Positions 43,370 to 52,645 of a DNA stretch of 64,000 nt are shown here, piece after piece. Under the pieces are notes generated by a model. The model saw nothing but the letters and a program-made list of their open reading frames with translations. It did no database searches and was not told where the DNA came from. Position 1 is the stretch's first letter. Each line of letters opens with the position of its first letter. Both the position numbers and the translations under genes were made by a program. The stretch covers positions 1,364,001 to 1,428,000 of the forward strand of contig CBDHGH010000003.1 of assembly GCA_965263065.1 (NCBI GenBank). Direction: 5' to 3'. Source of the stretch: TK10-74A sp965263065. Its GTDB lineage: Bacteria; Chloroflexota; Dehalococcoidia; Bin125.

Positions 43370-43891
43370 TCGGAACGGCCATCGAGCGTCGGCCCGGCGC
43401 CTCCCACCCCCAGCAGTCGCGCTGCAGAGGCGGATTGCGGCGGGCGGGGGGCGCGAATCATCAGTGCGCCAGGCAGCGGCGGCAACGCCGGAATCAATCT
43501 GCTGCCAGTCTGTCGCTCTCCCCCATCTGGGAGAAGTTTGTTGGAGCGGGAGACGGGATTCGGGCCGGCGACCCTCTGCGGAAGCACGCTGGTAGGGCAG
43601 CGCAAGGGGCTGGAGCCGTGAGGTCTGCCGTGCGGCCGAGTGCAGATGCGCGAGCAGCTGCTCGGTCTTCTGATCGACAACTCACGCACTCCGCGCAGCG
43701 GTCACCGTAGGCGAGGCACATCGCAGGTAGGCCGCGAGCCGCTCACCACTGGACGGACATCGGCATGACGACGCGCTCGTGTGAAGAGGGGTGCGCCCGA
43801 TGCTCCATCGCACCCTCGTTCTCAGGGTGACCGGGATGTGCCAAGGATCAGTTCGGCCGCCGATCGACGGCGGACTTGGCGACCGCCGTTC
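43370..43891. other. Gene-free region containing tRNA-like copy E
   Basis: About 520 bp between convergent genes. Apart from the tRNA-like repeat at 43541 nothing is recognisable; the open frames here translate tRNA-derived sequence (RVAGPNPVSRSN). Confidence 0.45.
43541..43602 (-). repeat. tRNA-Gly-like repeat, copy E (damaged)
   Basis: The minus strand ends in ATCCCGTCTCCCGCTCCA, a perfect tRNA-Gly acceptor/T-stem 3' end. The anticodon loop has lost about three bases (GCTTCCGCAGAGGG instead of GCTTCCCAAGCAGAGGG) and the T-loop is altered. Some D-arm-side sequence (CCTACCAGC) may persist. Not functional. Confidence 0.6.
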
Positions 43892-44653
43892 CTACGAACG
43901 CTCATCAACGAGTCGCTCGATCTCTCGACCAACCCCGGAGAGCGCTTCCTCCTTCAACCGGTCCACATGTGCGATGAACACCTCGCCGGAGAAGTAGGGT
44001 CGCGGTCGGTCGAGTCCCTCAACCTGAATCACCCCACGCTCAAAGAGCACCTGGACCCCCTGCGCAACAACTGCGCGGGATGCCGCCGTCAATCGGATCA
44101 GGTCCTTCTGCTGGATCGCGATGTGCTTCCCCGTGCCCGCATCCTCGCCCTGCAAGGCGAGCCTCGATATCAACGCGGCGGCAACCTTCGACTCCGGAGT
44201 GCCCGTCGTCGACAGTGAGGTCCAGTAGAACCGTGACAAGCGACGCAGCACCAGACGCTCCATGTTCCGACCCACCGCCGGGAGGGCGTCAAGGACGTGC
44301 TGCATGACCGGAACGGGGATCCGCACGATCACGGACTCGGTCACCGCGGAGTAGCTAGCAACCCACTGCGGCTGATCTGGCGTCAAGAGGACCTCATGCT
44401 CGCCAAGGAGGAACGGGTACTTGAGCTCGGAGTATGGGTACTGCCACGGGACCACCGTCCCGCGCCGGATGAAGATCAGATCCTCAACTGGGTCACCGGA
44501 CCGGACGAGTGGTTCGACCGAGGCCTCAACCAGATCAACGGTGAGTTCGAGTTGCGGCTCCTGCAAGGCGCGAGCCAACTCATCGGCAGGTACCCCATGG
44601 AACGCCTGATAGCTCTTCAGCGTGCGAGTGAACTCTCGGATGTCCAGCGGCAT
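43892..44653 (-). CDS. Crp/Fnr-family transcriptional regulator
   Basis: A 253-aa regulator. Residues about 25-130 form a cNMP-binding jelly-roll (DLIFIRRGTVVPWQYPYSEL, FLLGEHEVL); residues about 165-225 a winged helix (KVAAALISRLALQGED, IQQKDLIRLTAASRAVVAQG, LFERGVIQVEG). The phosphate-binding RxS signature of cAMP-binding CRP is not evident, so the ligand is unknown; no Cys cluster for Fe-S is present. GGAG lies five bases before the ATG. Targets unknown; the small gene at 44802 is divergent from it. Confidence 0.85.
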   Translation of the reverse strand: MPLDIREFTRTLKSYQAFHGVPADELARALQEPQLELTVDLVEASVEPLVRSGDPVEDLIFIRRGTVVPWQYPYSELKYPFLLGEHEVLLTPDQPQWVASYSAVTESVIVRIPVPVMQHVLDALPAVGRNMERLVLRRLSRFYWTSLSTTGTPESKVAAALISRLALQGEDAGTGKHIAIQQKDLIRLTAASRAVVAQGVQVLFERGVIQVEGLDRPRPYFSGEVFIAHVDRLKEEALSGVGREIERLVDERS

Positions 44654-44801
44654 GTCGTCTCCACTACACCCCCATCATAGCGGCCTTGCACTATCGTGCA
44701 CCCACAGATAGGAGTTTCTTAGAGAGCTGAAAATACCGATATGGATTGTCCGGTCCTCGCCATCGTTGCGCTGGGGTCGGGGGAGAGGAGGCCCACAAGC
44801 C

Positions 44802-45026
44802 GTGCCGAACTACATAGTGAATCGAAACGCGCAGCCGAACGGCGACAACGAGGTCCACACGACACCGAGGCCTTCCTGCCCCAGCCCCTACTACCCCGAA
44901 CCTCGGAATCAGGTGCCGCTGGGTTTTCACTCCAACTGTGCCGACGCCGTCCAGACAGCTCAGCACCGAGGGTATCGGACCGCGAACGGCTGCTATTACT
45001 GCTCGCGGCTCTGCCACACCGGCTAG
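44802..45026 (+). CDS. Small cysteine-rich protein (PNYIVNxNAQPNGDxEVH type)
   Basis: A 74-aa protein from a GTG, preceded by GAGAGGAGG about ten bases upstream. PNYIVNRNAQPNGDNEVHTT, NQVPLGFHSNCADAVQTAQ and NGCYYCSRLCHTG match my recollection of a small conserved family of unknown function. Four of its five cysteines lie in the C-terminal half, two as CxxC. Upstream in-frame ATG at 44766 gives 12 unrelated residues and is rejected. It is divergent from the Crp-type gene. Confidence 0.7.
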   Translation: MPNYIVNRNAQPNGDNEVHTTPRPSCPSPYYPEPRNQVPLGFHSNCADAVQTAQHRGYRTANGCYYCSRLCHTG

Positions 45027-45305
45027 CAGGCTGCTGACGGACTAGTTCGGGCCAACGCCCGAATGCTCCGGGGGGGATGGTCGACCGCACCCACCGCGAA
45101 CTGTCGGTCGACGACATCCCCTGCGTCGCCGGCGCCGACCGCGCTTGGCGCGGCGAGAGGGATGCCGGCGGGTTGGCCGACGAGTCCGGTCTTTCCAAGA
45201 GCGCCGCGTTGGAGGAGGTGCGCCGATACGGCCACGTGCTCACGCCCGGTCCTCCGTGGGTGCGCCGCCGCAGGAGACCCGCGACATGGCGCAGACCGCC
45301 CTCTC

Positions 45306-45569
45306 GTGTCCGCCTTCAGCGACTTCGCCCTCGTCACCACGCCGCCACGGCTGCGGACCGTGCCCCTGCACGCGGGCTGGACTGTTGTTGTCTGGGACGG
45401 CCGCGCCGCCGTCATCTACCAGTGGGTCGCGGAGGCGCAGTCCTGGCGCAGCCACCGCCCCGGCGCCCCGGCGATCCTGAGCGCGTTCGACACCTTCGCG
45501 TCGGGCGCCAGGTACTGGATTGCAGTCACGGAGGCCATCGACTGGACCGTCGCCCTGGCGCCGCCGTAG
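45306..45569 (+). pseudogene. Fragment of the shared C-terminal tail of giant secreted proteins
   Basis: SAFSDFALVTTPPRLRTVPL, HAGWTVVVWDG, VIYQWVAEAQSWRSHRPGAP and FDTFASGARYWIAVTEAIDW match the tail modules at the ends of the proteins encoded at 26246 and 59192. Only one module remains and a piece in its middle (GADGASIPDALG) is deleted. No upstream body or credible start exists in this frame, so it is a remnant. Confidence 0.75.
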
Positions 45570-45603
45570 CCCCCGGCGCTCGACCTCGCCACTCGCCCAC
45601 TCT

Positions 45604-45660
45604 CCTCATGTATTAGGGAGCCCCGGAGCGCGTAACGGGATTCGAACCCGCAACCCTACC
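45604..45660 (-). repeat. tRNA 3'-end-like repeat, copy F
   Basis: Minus strand GGTTGCGGGTTCGAATCCCGTTACGC is a perfect T-arm followed by an acceptor-like CGCTCC. The flank CTCATGTATTAG parallels CTCATCCATTAG at copy D. No anticodon arm is present. The stop codon of the macroglobulin gene lies inside it. Confidence 0.6.
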
Positions 45661-48600
45661 CGGCCTCGACCGAGAAACGGCTGCTGTCGCTGCGGCCGAA
45701 CACCTCCGGGAAGTACGTCTCCTCGGCGTGCGTGGGCGCGACGAAGAAGTCGCCCGGGGTGGTCGCGCGCGCGTAGTAGACGTATTCGTGCACGCCCTGC
45801 GGCAGGCGCGCGGCGAGCAGCGTCACGCGGTCGTCGCGGAGGTCCACCTGGTCCCAGGGGTTGTAGTACCAGGGTAGCCAGGGCGCGAGGTACGACGGCG
45901 CGGAACGGGTCAGGGCCTCCCGCTGATCTCTCCGCAACTCCTCCCGCAACCGCGGCGACACGATCCGGAGTTGTGGATCGATCGGTTCGAGGCCGGCCGG
46001 CAGGAAGTCTTCGAGCTTGACGAACAATCGCTCGGCCGGCGCGACGACCGTGATCTGCACGCGCACCACGTCGCCGAGCGAGGCGCTGGTGACGGCGCGA
46101 TCCGGGTCGTCGAGCAACGAGTAGCGGTGGGAGACGGCGAAGCCGCGATTGAGCGCCTCGATCCCCTGGGCGGGGGTCACGTAGCGCAGATTGAGGGCGT
46201 AGTACATCCGCCCCGCGCCACCCGGGTCGCGCTCGAACTGCACGCGGCTCATTTCGCCCAGGGGGAGATCGGCGAGCGCGACCGTGGCGCCGTCTTGGTA
46301 GTCACCGCCCGGCACGTCGAAGTGGCCGTCGAGCAGCCGGCTGGTGTTGAGCAGCACGTGGTAGTCGAAGACGCCGCGGGTTTCGCCCGTCAGTTCCGCG
46401 AAGGCGCCGAGGGCGGCCATCCCCTGCGCGCGCTCGACGGAGGTCTTCCAGCGGTCCGCGCCGCGGGCGTGCACGAGCCAGCGGGCGGTCTCCTCGATCA
46501 GGGGGTGGCGCGGGTCGGCCGCGGTCAGGGCGCGCAGGACGAGGGCGGTCGTGCGCACGCTGCCGTTGTGCATCGAGCCCCGCCGCGGCTCGGCCTCCCA
46601 GTGGTTGCCGTTCGCGCTGGCGATGGTCGTGGCGGTGAGGTCGTTCAGGAGGGTGCGCACGGAGGCGTGGTCCGCCTCGTGGCCGCTGGCCAGCAGGCCG
46701 AGCACGAGGTAGGCGCGACCCCAGCCGGTGAGGCCGGCGCGGTGCTCATCGAGGATGGCCTGCATGGCGTCGGCTTGCTCCCCGACGAGGTCGGCGACGT
46801 CGCCGCCCTGCGCCGCGGCCTTGGCGAGGGCGTACAGCAGGAACGCATGCTGATTGGGATCGGGGGGATCCGTGACGTCGGTCTCGCGGCTCAGATGGCC
46901 CATGACCAACCGCGCCGCCTGGGAATACTGGTAGTCCGGGACGGAGTGCCCGGCGTCCCGCGCCTCCCCGAGGGCGACCAGTACCCAGGCGGTGATCCAG
47001 GGACTGGCCGTATAGCACGTGCGGCACCACCCCCAGCCGTCGTAGCGCCCGGATCGGACGAGCGTCTCGATGTCGGACTGCAGTTGGAGTGCTTGCGCGT
47101 CGGTCAAGCCGCTCGCGTTCGCCCGCTGCACCGCGACCAGCGCCACGATGCGACTGGCGACCCGGACGTTCGACTCCCAGCTGTGCGGCGGCAGGAAGTG
47201 CCCCAGCTCGGCGTCGAGCGCACCGACGAGGGACGCCTGCAGCGAGATCTCGAGGGAGCCCTGCCCGGTGATCACGTAGTCGGGCAGGTAGACGGCTTCG
47301 ACCGCGGGCGCGTCTTCGACGACGCCTCCCGTCGCCGTCGTCTCCGGGGTGACGTCCAGGTGCACGGGGATGCGCAACTTGACGGCGTCGCCGCCGCCAC
47401 CGGCCACGGTCGCGCGGAAGCGGACCGTCGCCGTGCCCTCGTCGACCGCGCGGGCGGGCCACCCGAAGACGGAGGTGCGGCCCGGTTCGATGCGGGCCGA
47501 TCGTGCGCCCTTCCTGTCGAGCGCGACTCCGTCGGCTCGGATCGTGACGATGACGTTCAGGGCCGCCGTCATGCGGTTCGTTACGAGGGTGCGCAGCGTC
47601 ACCTCGTCTCCCACCCGCAGGAAGCGCGGCAGGGCCGGCCGCACCAACAGCGGCTTCGTGACCAGCAGCTCGCTCTCTCCCTCTCCGACCTGCGTCTCGG
47701 CCGTGGCGGCGCGGGCGCGGGCGCGCCAAGTCGTGACGTTATCGGGGAGGTGGAGGTCGAAGTCGGCCCTGCCCTGCTCGTCCGTTTGGAGCTGCCCGAT
47801 CCACAGCGCCGTGTAGCGGAAGTCGGAGCGAACGCGCAGGAGGTCGCTGCTGCTGTCGCGCACGCGGGGCGCCGCCTCCCCGGCCGCTGCGGCCGCTTCG
47901 TCTGCCGCTCCCTCGTCCCGGTCGAGCGGCGCCGTGTTCTCCGCGTCGTCGTTGCCGCTACCTTCTTCTCCCTCGGCGCTGTCATGGAAGTCCGCATTGC
48001 GCCGGTCGATCGAGACCGCGAGCGATGAGGATGTCCGCACGCCGAGGGCGCGCTCGAACCAGAACGCGCCCATGCCGTCCGGCCCCACCTCGTTCACCAG
48101 TGAGAGCACCGCCTGGTCGACGACGGCGACGGAGACGTCGGCCGCCACCCCTTGGCCCTCCGAGTCCGTGACCAGCACCTCGTAGCCGACGGTCTCGCCG
48201 GGCCGGGCCTCCTCGCGGTCGGGCTGGATGCTGACGTCGAGGCGGCGCGGCGCCGTGGAGACGGAGAGATTGACGTAACCGACGTGGTAGCGCGGGTAAG
48301 GGTCGTCCTCGGTGGGCGGGCGGTAGAGCACGACGCCCACGTAGATGTTGGGGATGTGGCCGTCCTCGATGGGGATGCGCAACACTTCGCTGTTCGTCTC
48401 GAAGCGGCGCACCTCCGCGCTCCTGACGCGGCCGCGCTCGATCGTCACCAGACCGGTGGCGCCCGTGAAGGGCGCGGGCACGAGCACCTCCGCGACATCG
48501 CCCACCTCATAGCTCTCGCGGTCCGCGATCAACTCGATGACGTCGTCGTCGCGCACGGGCCACGAGGCATACTCCGTACCGGTCACCCAGAGGAAGCGGG

Positions 48601-51600
48601 CCGAGCGCGCCACGCGCCCCTGGTCGTCGGTCGATTCCGCGACCAGCCGGTACGTTCCCGCCGAGGGCGGAGTGAACTCGACGGACGCCTCGCCCGCCGC
48701 GTTGGTCGTGACCGACTGCACGGCGACTTCGGTGTCGCGCGGCTCGCTGCGGTAGTAGGCGCCGATGTAATACACGCGCTCCTCGGTCGGAACCCACTCC
48801 CGCTTGAACATGCGCACCGTCACCGGCCGGTTCGGCGCGATGCGGCGCTCGAAGTCGACGGTCACGAGGTGGACCGTCGTGGGCTCGCCGGCCGTGGCGA
48901 CGTACGACTCGGGCTTGATCCCCGCGTACCAGGTGGCAGGGTGCACGGTCACTCGCGTGCTTCCGGCGATGGCCTGGCCGCTGGCGTCCGTCACGGTGGC
49001 GCTGATGATGAACCCGTGGGTTCCCTCGTCCGGCTCAAGCTGCGCGGGCACGTCGAAACGGGCGACGCCCGCGTCGGTCGTGCGCGCCTCGCCGCTGCTG
49101 CGCAGCGAGTCCCAGCCACCCCGGGCCCAATAGGGGATGCCGCCGTTCCAGAAGGAGTAATCCTCGTACCCCTCGACGCGGATGACCGTGGGCCATGCCC
49201 GGGCGGTCCACTCGGCATCGGCCCCTGCGACGGGGCCGCCGAAGAAGAAGCTCGCCCGCGCCTCGGCCGCGATCGTCTCCCCGGCGAGGTAGTCCGTCTT
49301 GGGCGCCTCGACCTCGACCTTGAATTCCGGCACGCGGAACTCCGCGACGGTGAAGTGCGTGGAGGAGATCCCGTTGCCGTCCTCGTCGGTCACGCTGACG
49401 CGGTAGGCGCCGGTGGGAGCATCAGCAGGCAGCATGAAGTCGCCGCTGAACGTTCCGATCTCGTTCAGCGTCACCCGAGTCGTGGGGAGGTTTTCGTAGC
49501 GCGGATCACGGACCGTCACGGTGAAGGTCGCGTCCGAGCCGGGAATGGCGTACGAGGCGTCGTCCTCGTCTCGTACCACGCCCTTGTATGAGACGGTCTC
49601 GCCGGGCCGGTAGATCGGCCGCTCGGTGAACAGGTGACCCTGTTGGCCCGCGAGGTAGGGGGCCGCGCGAACCTCCAGGTCCCACGGGGAACTGCCGAAG
49701 GCCCACCACGTCGCAGCGACGCCGAGGCGCTGATCGCCGGCGATTCTCACCAAGTAGTGGCCGTATGGAGCCCGCCAGTCATCTCCCTCGGATGCGATGG
49801 AGAACCGCGCCAGGCCGTCGGCGTCGGTCGTGGCGTGCTTGTAGGGGCTCAGCGGCGCCTGCTCCATCAGGGCGGCCCTGAGCGCGGTGGCGTCGAGCGG
49901 CTCTCCCGTGTCGTAGTCGAGGGCCCAGACGATGAGTTCGTCCGCCGCCAGCTTCGTGACGATCGCCGTATCGACGACGCTGAAGACGATCTTCTCCTGG
50001 TAGTCGAGCGGATCGCCGCCGCGGAACGGCCCCGGCGTCGCGGCCAGGAAGTAGGGCCCCTTCGGCAAGCCGTTGTCCCCGCTGAGGACGGTGGAGTACC
50101 GGCGCGCTTCATCGGGGAGCTGTTGCTCGATCTCCTCGGTCCATTCGCGCAGCGGCTCGGCGGCGGGCCAGAACGTGGTGTCGGTCCACCAGTCATCGAT
50201 GAAGCCCCGGCGGTGCAGCGTCTCCGCCTCGGAATCGGAGAGGCGGAAGAGCTGGAAGTGCACTTCGCTCACACGTCTGACGTGGTAGTGCAGCACCTGT
50301 GCGCGGCCGGCGGAGAAGGTCGAGAAACTGGCCGGCGCCGCGAGCGCCAGATACGGCCAGCCCCCCGGCTCTCGCGTCGTGAACGAGAACTCGTAGGCGG
50401 GCAGCGGCCGCCCGCCTCGATCGCGGACCCCCGCGGCGATGCGAACCGTGTAGGTCGTGGCGTGCTCGAACCTCACGCTGACGAATACCTCGGACGCCTG
50501 CCAGCGGTCGAGGGACACCGAAATCTGGTCGGCATCGATGCTGCTGATCGAGATGCGGCCCTCGAACGACTCGATGTCCATCGGGTTGTTGTAATCGAGC
50601 GAGATGCCGAACAGGCCGGCGTCGGTCTCGCCGTCCCGGGGGTTCGTCCGCTTGAGCTCCGGAGGCCAGATCGTGAAGAACTTGGTGGTGCGTTCGGCGC
50701 GGGTCTCGCCGCCGTTCGCCCCACGCAGGGCAGCGGGCGCGAACACGTCATGGCGGGTGCGCATGGCCAGCGGCGCGTCGGGCGTGAAGGTGACCTGGGT
50801 CGAGTCGTCGTTCCACGCGAACGCGCCGCTGACCGGTTCCTGGCGCCACGGTCGCAGCACGAGCTCGGCCTCCACCGATTCGCGATCCATCGGCTGGCTG
50901 AAGCTCAGCACGATCGGGGTGTCCAACTCGACCTGCGTGGCGTCATCGTGCGGGGTGATGGCCGTGACCGCGGGCTGGATGGTCGCGAAGCTCCAGGTGA
51001 CGTCGGCTGCCAGGACGCCGTCCGTGGCGGCCGTCAGGCCCGCGCGGATGCGCACCGCGTAGTCGGTGCTCGGCGCCAGGTCGGTCGGGATGAAGCGGTA
51101 GAGCGACGTGTTGAGCCACTCTCCCTGGCCCGCGAGCGGCGGGTCGAACTCCAGCACCGTCGGCGCGGGCCCCTCCTGCAGCACCGTGAGCGGCGCGACG
51201 GAGCGGTTGAACTGCACGAGGATCTGGGCGTTGGTGGGCACCTCCACGTCGCCGTCGGCGGGGATGACGTAGGCCACCTCCAGCTGGCCGTCGACGGTGA
51301 ACGTCTGCGAGTGGTCGGCGGCAAGACCCGCGGCGTCGGCGTCGACGACGACCCGGTACTGCTGACCGCGCTGCCAGCCGGGGAACGCCGGCTGGAACAG
51401 GAGCGTGAGATCGTCGATCCAGACGAACGATCCGTCGGGCGCTGGATCGATCGAGACGATCCGGGCGCCGTCGCTCTCCGGCGGCGGGTCGAGGAAGGCA
51501 AGCGTCAACGCGGCCAGGCGGGGAACCTCCTCGCCGCTGGGAGTGACCCGCACGGCGGGCATGTCGTCGGGCGTCCCGGCGGGGACCTCGATCGTGATGT

Positions 51601-52045
51601 CGCCGTAGCGATAGCCCCCGCCGGGGGTGTGCCCGTCGTTCAAGGGCAGCGGGATGTTGCCCAGCACGCCCCAGTGGCCGCCCTCAAGTCGCGCGCTGAT
51701 CTCGATGCGCAAGGGGTCGCGCACGTCCTGCCAGACGCGCAAGTCAACGCCCGCGGTGGTGACGTCGCCGTAGCGCTGGTTGCCGTTCTTGCTCAGGCCA
51801 TCGTCCAGACGCAGGCGGATCGTCCCCAGCGTGGCCCAGTCGCCACCCTCGGGGCGGGCGCTGATGTAGACGCGCTCGGGGAGCGAGACGGTCTGCCACA
51901 CCCGCACCTCAAGGGTGACGGCACTCCCGGCAGGCTCCTCGTCGGCGGAGGCGGCGTCGAGGCCGGCGAGCAGCGCCAGCACGAGCGCCAGGGCGCCGAT
52001 CATGCCGTGCCGGAGCGCGGGTCGGTGGATCATGGCGCGGGGCAT
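45656..52045 (-). CDS. Bacterial alpha-2-macroglobulin family protein lacking the thioester motif
   Basis: A 2129-aa secreted protease-trap-type protein. Signal peptide (IGALALVLALLAGLDAASA); two related 55-residue modules (VTLEVRVWQTVSLPERVYIS, VDLRVWQDVRDPLRIEIS); Ig-like domains with YVIPADGDVEVPTNAQILVQF; then macroglobulin domains (YRPGETVSYKGVVRDEDDAS, TDRPIY-like FTERPIYRPG, AVVDQAVLSLVNE, MG10-type YTALWIGQLQTDEQGRADF). The thioester domain begins FLPPHSWESNVRVASR near residue 1620, where thioester forms have CxEQ, so covalent trapping is lost. The signal lacks a lipobox. Start 52045 or ATG 52033. Confidence 0.87.
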   Translation of the reverse strand: MPRAMIHRPALRHGMIGALALVLALLAGLDAASADEEPAGSAVTLEVRVWQTVSLPERVYISARPEGGDWATLGTIRLRLDDGLSKNGNQRYGDVTTAGVDLRVWQDVRDPLRIEISARLEGGHWGVLGNIPLPLNDGHTPGGGYRYGDITIEVPAGTPDDMPAVRVTPSGEEVPRLAALTLAFLDPPPESDGARIVSIDPAPDGSFVWIDDLTLLFQPAFPGWQRGQQYRVVVDADAAGLAADHSQTFTVDGQLEVAYVIPADGDVEVPTNAQILVQFNRSVAPLTVLQEGPAPTVLEFDPPLAGQGEWLNTSLYRFIPTDLAPSTDYAVRIRAGLTAATDGVLAADVTWSFATIQPAVTAITPHDDATQVELDTPIVLSFSQPMDRESVEAELVLRPWRQEPVSGAFAWNDDSTQVTFTPDAPLAMRTRHDVFAPAALRGANGGETRAERTTKFFTIWPPELKRTNPRDGETDAGLFGISLDYNNPMDIESFEGRISISSIDADQISVSLDRWQASEVFVSVRFEHATTYTVRIAAGVRDRGGRPLPAYEFSFTTREPGGWPYLALAAPASFSTFSAGRAQVLHYHVRRVSEVHFQLFRLSDSEAETLHRRGFIDDWWTDTTFWPAAEPLREWTEEIEQQLPDEARRYSTVLSGDNGLPKGPYFLAATPGPFRGGDPLDYQEKIVFSVVDTAIVTKLAADELIVWALDYDTGEPLDATALRAALMEQAPLSPYKHATTDADGLARFSIASEGDDWRAPYGHYLVRIAGDQRLGVAATWWAFGSSPWDLEVRAAPYLAGQQGHLFTERPIYRPGETVSYKGVVRDEDDASYAIPGSDATFTVTVRDPRYENLPTTRVTLNEIGTFSGDFMLPADAPTGAYRVSVTDEDGNGISSTHFTVAEFRVPEFKVEVEAPKTDYLAGETIAAEARASFFFGGPVAGADAEWTARAWPTVIRVEGYEDYSFWNGGIPYWARGGWDSLRSSGEARTTDAGVARFDVPAQLEPDEGTHGFIISATVTDASGQAIAGSTRVTVHPATWYAGIKPESYVATAGEPTTVHLVTVDFERRIAPNRPVTVRMFKREWVPTEERVYYIGAYYRSEPRDTEVAVQSVTTNAAGEASVEFTPPSAGTYRLVAESTDDQGRVARSARFLWVTGTEYASWPVRDDDVIELIADRESYEVGDVAEVLVPAPFTGATGLVTIERGRVRSAEVRRFETNSEVLRIPIEDGHIPNIYVGVVLYRPPTEDDPYPRYHVGYVNLSVSTAPRRLDVSIQPDREEARPGETVGYEVLVTDSEGQGVAADVSVAVVDQAVLSLVNEVGPDGMGAFWFERALGVRTSSSLAVSIDRRNADFHDSAEGEEGSGNDDAENTAPLDRDEGAADEAAAAAGEAAPRVRDSSSDLLRVRSDFRYTALWIGQLQTDEQGRADFDLHLPDNVTTWRARARAATAETQVGEGESELLVTKPLLVRPALPRFLRVGDEVTLRTLVTNRMTAALNVIVTIRADGVALDRKGARSARIEPGRTSVFGWPARAVDEGTATVRFRATVAGGGGDAVKLRIPVHLDVTPETTATGGVVEDAPAVEAVYLPDYVITGQGSLEISLQASLVGALDAELGHFLPPHSWESNVRVASRIVALVAVQRANASGLTDAQALQLQSDIETLVRSGRYDGWGWCRTCYTASPWITAWVLVALGEARDAGHSVPDYQYSQAARLVMGHLSRETDVTDPPDPNQHAFLLYALAKAAAQGGDVADLVGEQADAMQAILDEHRAGLTGWGRAYLVLGLLASGHEADHASVRTLLNDLTATTIASANGNHWEAEPRRGSMHNGSVRTTALVLRALTAADPRHPLIEETARWLVHARGADRWKTSVERAQGMAALGAFAELTGETRGVFDYHVLLNTSRLLDGHFDVPGGDYQDGATVALADLPLGEMSRVQFERDPGGAGRMYYALNLRYVTPAQGIEALNRGFAVSHRYSLLDDPDRAVTSASLGDVVRVQITVVAPAERLFVKLEDFLPAGLEPIDPQLRIVSPRLREELRRDQREALTRSAPSYLAPWLPWYYNPWDQVDLRDDRVTLLAARLPQGVHEYVYYARATTPGDFFVAPTHAEETYFPEVFGRSDSSRFSVEAG

Positions 52046-52278
52046 CCTCTCGCCGGTGGGGACAAGCTAGCAGCGTCGCCGACGTCCAGTAGCGGCGCGC
52101 GGCGTCGGAGCGGCGTCACACCGTCCCGACGACGACCGCGAGTTCCCCGTTCCCGACGGACCAGTGCCAGCGTCGGGGATCCCAGGACTGCACCCCCGGC
52201 GGGAGCGCTACCCCCCGTTCACGAAGCACAGCGACCGGGCAGGGCCAGGGGCTGGAGGAGTGAGGCTCGGAGCGTTGC
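52046..52278. other. Intergenic region upstream of the macroglobulin gene
   Basis: 233 bp holding the promoter of the macroglobulin gene and the region after the recombinase fragment. No repeat or RNA recognised. Confidence 0.3.
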
Positions 52279-52596
52279 TCAGCTCGTCCCGACGAGCATC
52301 CCGTCGCCGGGCGAGAACGCCGCGTGGCGTTCAGCGGCCTGGGCGCTGCCGTAGGTCGCGCTGTAGCGACGCACCATCTCCGGCGAGCCGTGCCCGAGGA
52401 GGTGCTGGCTATCGAGTTGGCGTGCGTCGTGCGCGATGGCCCAGGTGGCGAACGTGTGGCGGAAGCGGTGGGCGTCGAGCCGTCGTACGCCGGCGTCCCG
52501 GCCGAGCCGGCGCAACTCGTCTGCCCCGCGAGCCCGCTCGGGCGGCCGGACGGTGCGTCGCGAGACCGCGATGACGATGCCTGGTGGCAGCCCCAC
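52279..52596 (-). pseudogene. Tyrosine recombinase/integrase, C-terminal fragment
   Basis: The last 100 or so residues of a tyrosine recombinase: LDAHRFRHTFATWAIAHDA (HxxR box), QLDSQHLLGHGSPEMVRRYS with the final His and the nucleophile Tyr. The N-terminal core-binding and arm-binding parts, including the first catalytic Arg, are absent; upstream lies the 3' end of the addA-like gene. A related, more decayed copy is at 15412. Confidence 0.78.
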
Positions 52597-52645
52597 GACC
52601 GCCCGGCGCTACCCCGGACCCTCGGAGGCGCTACTTGAGCAGGCC

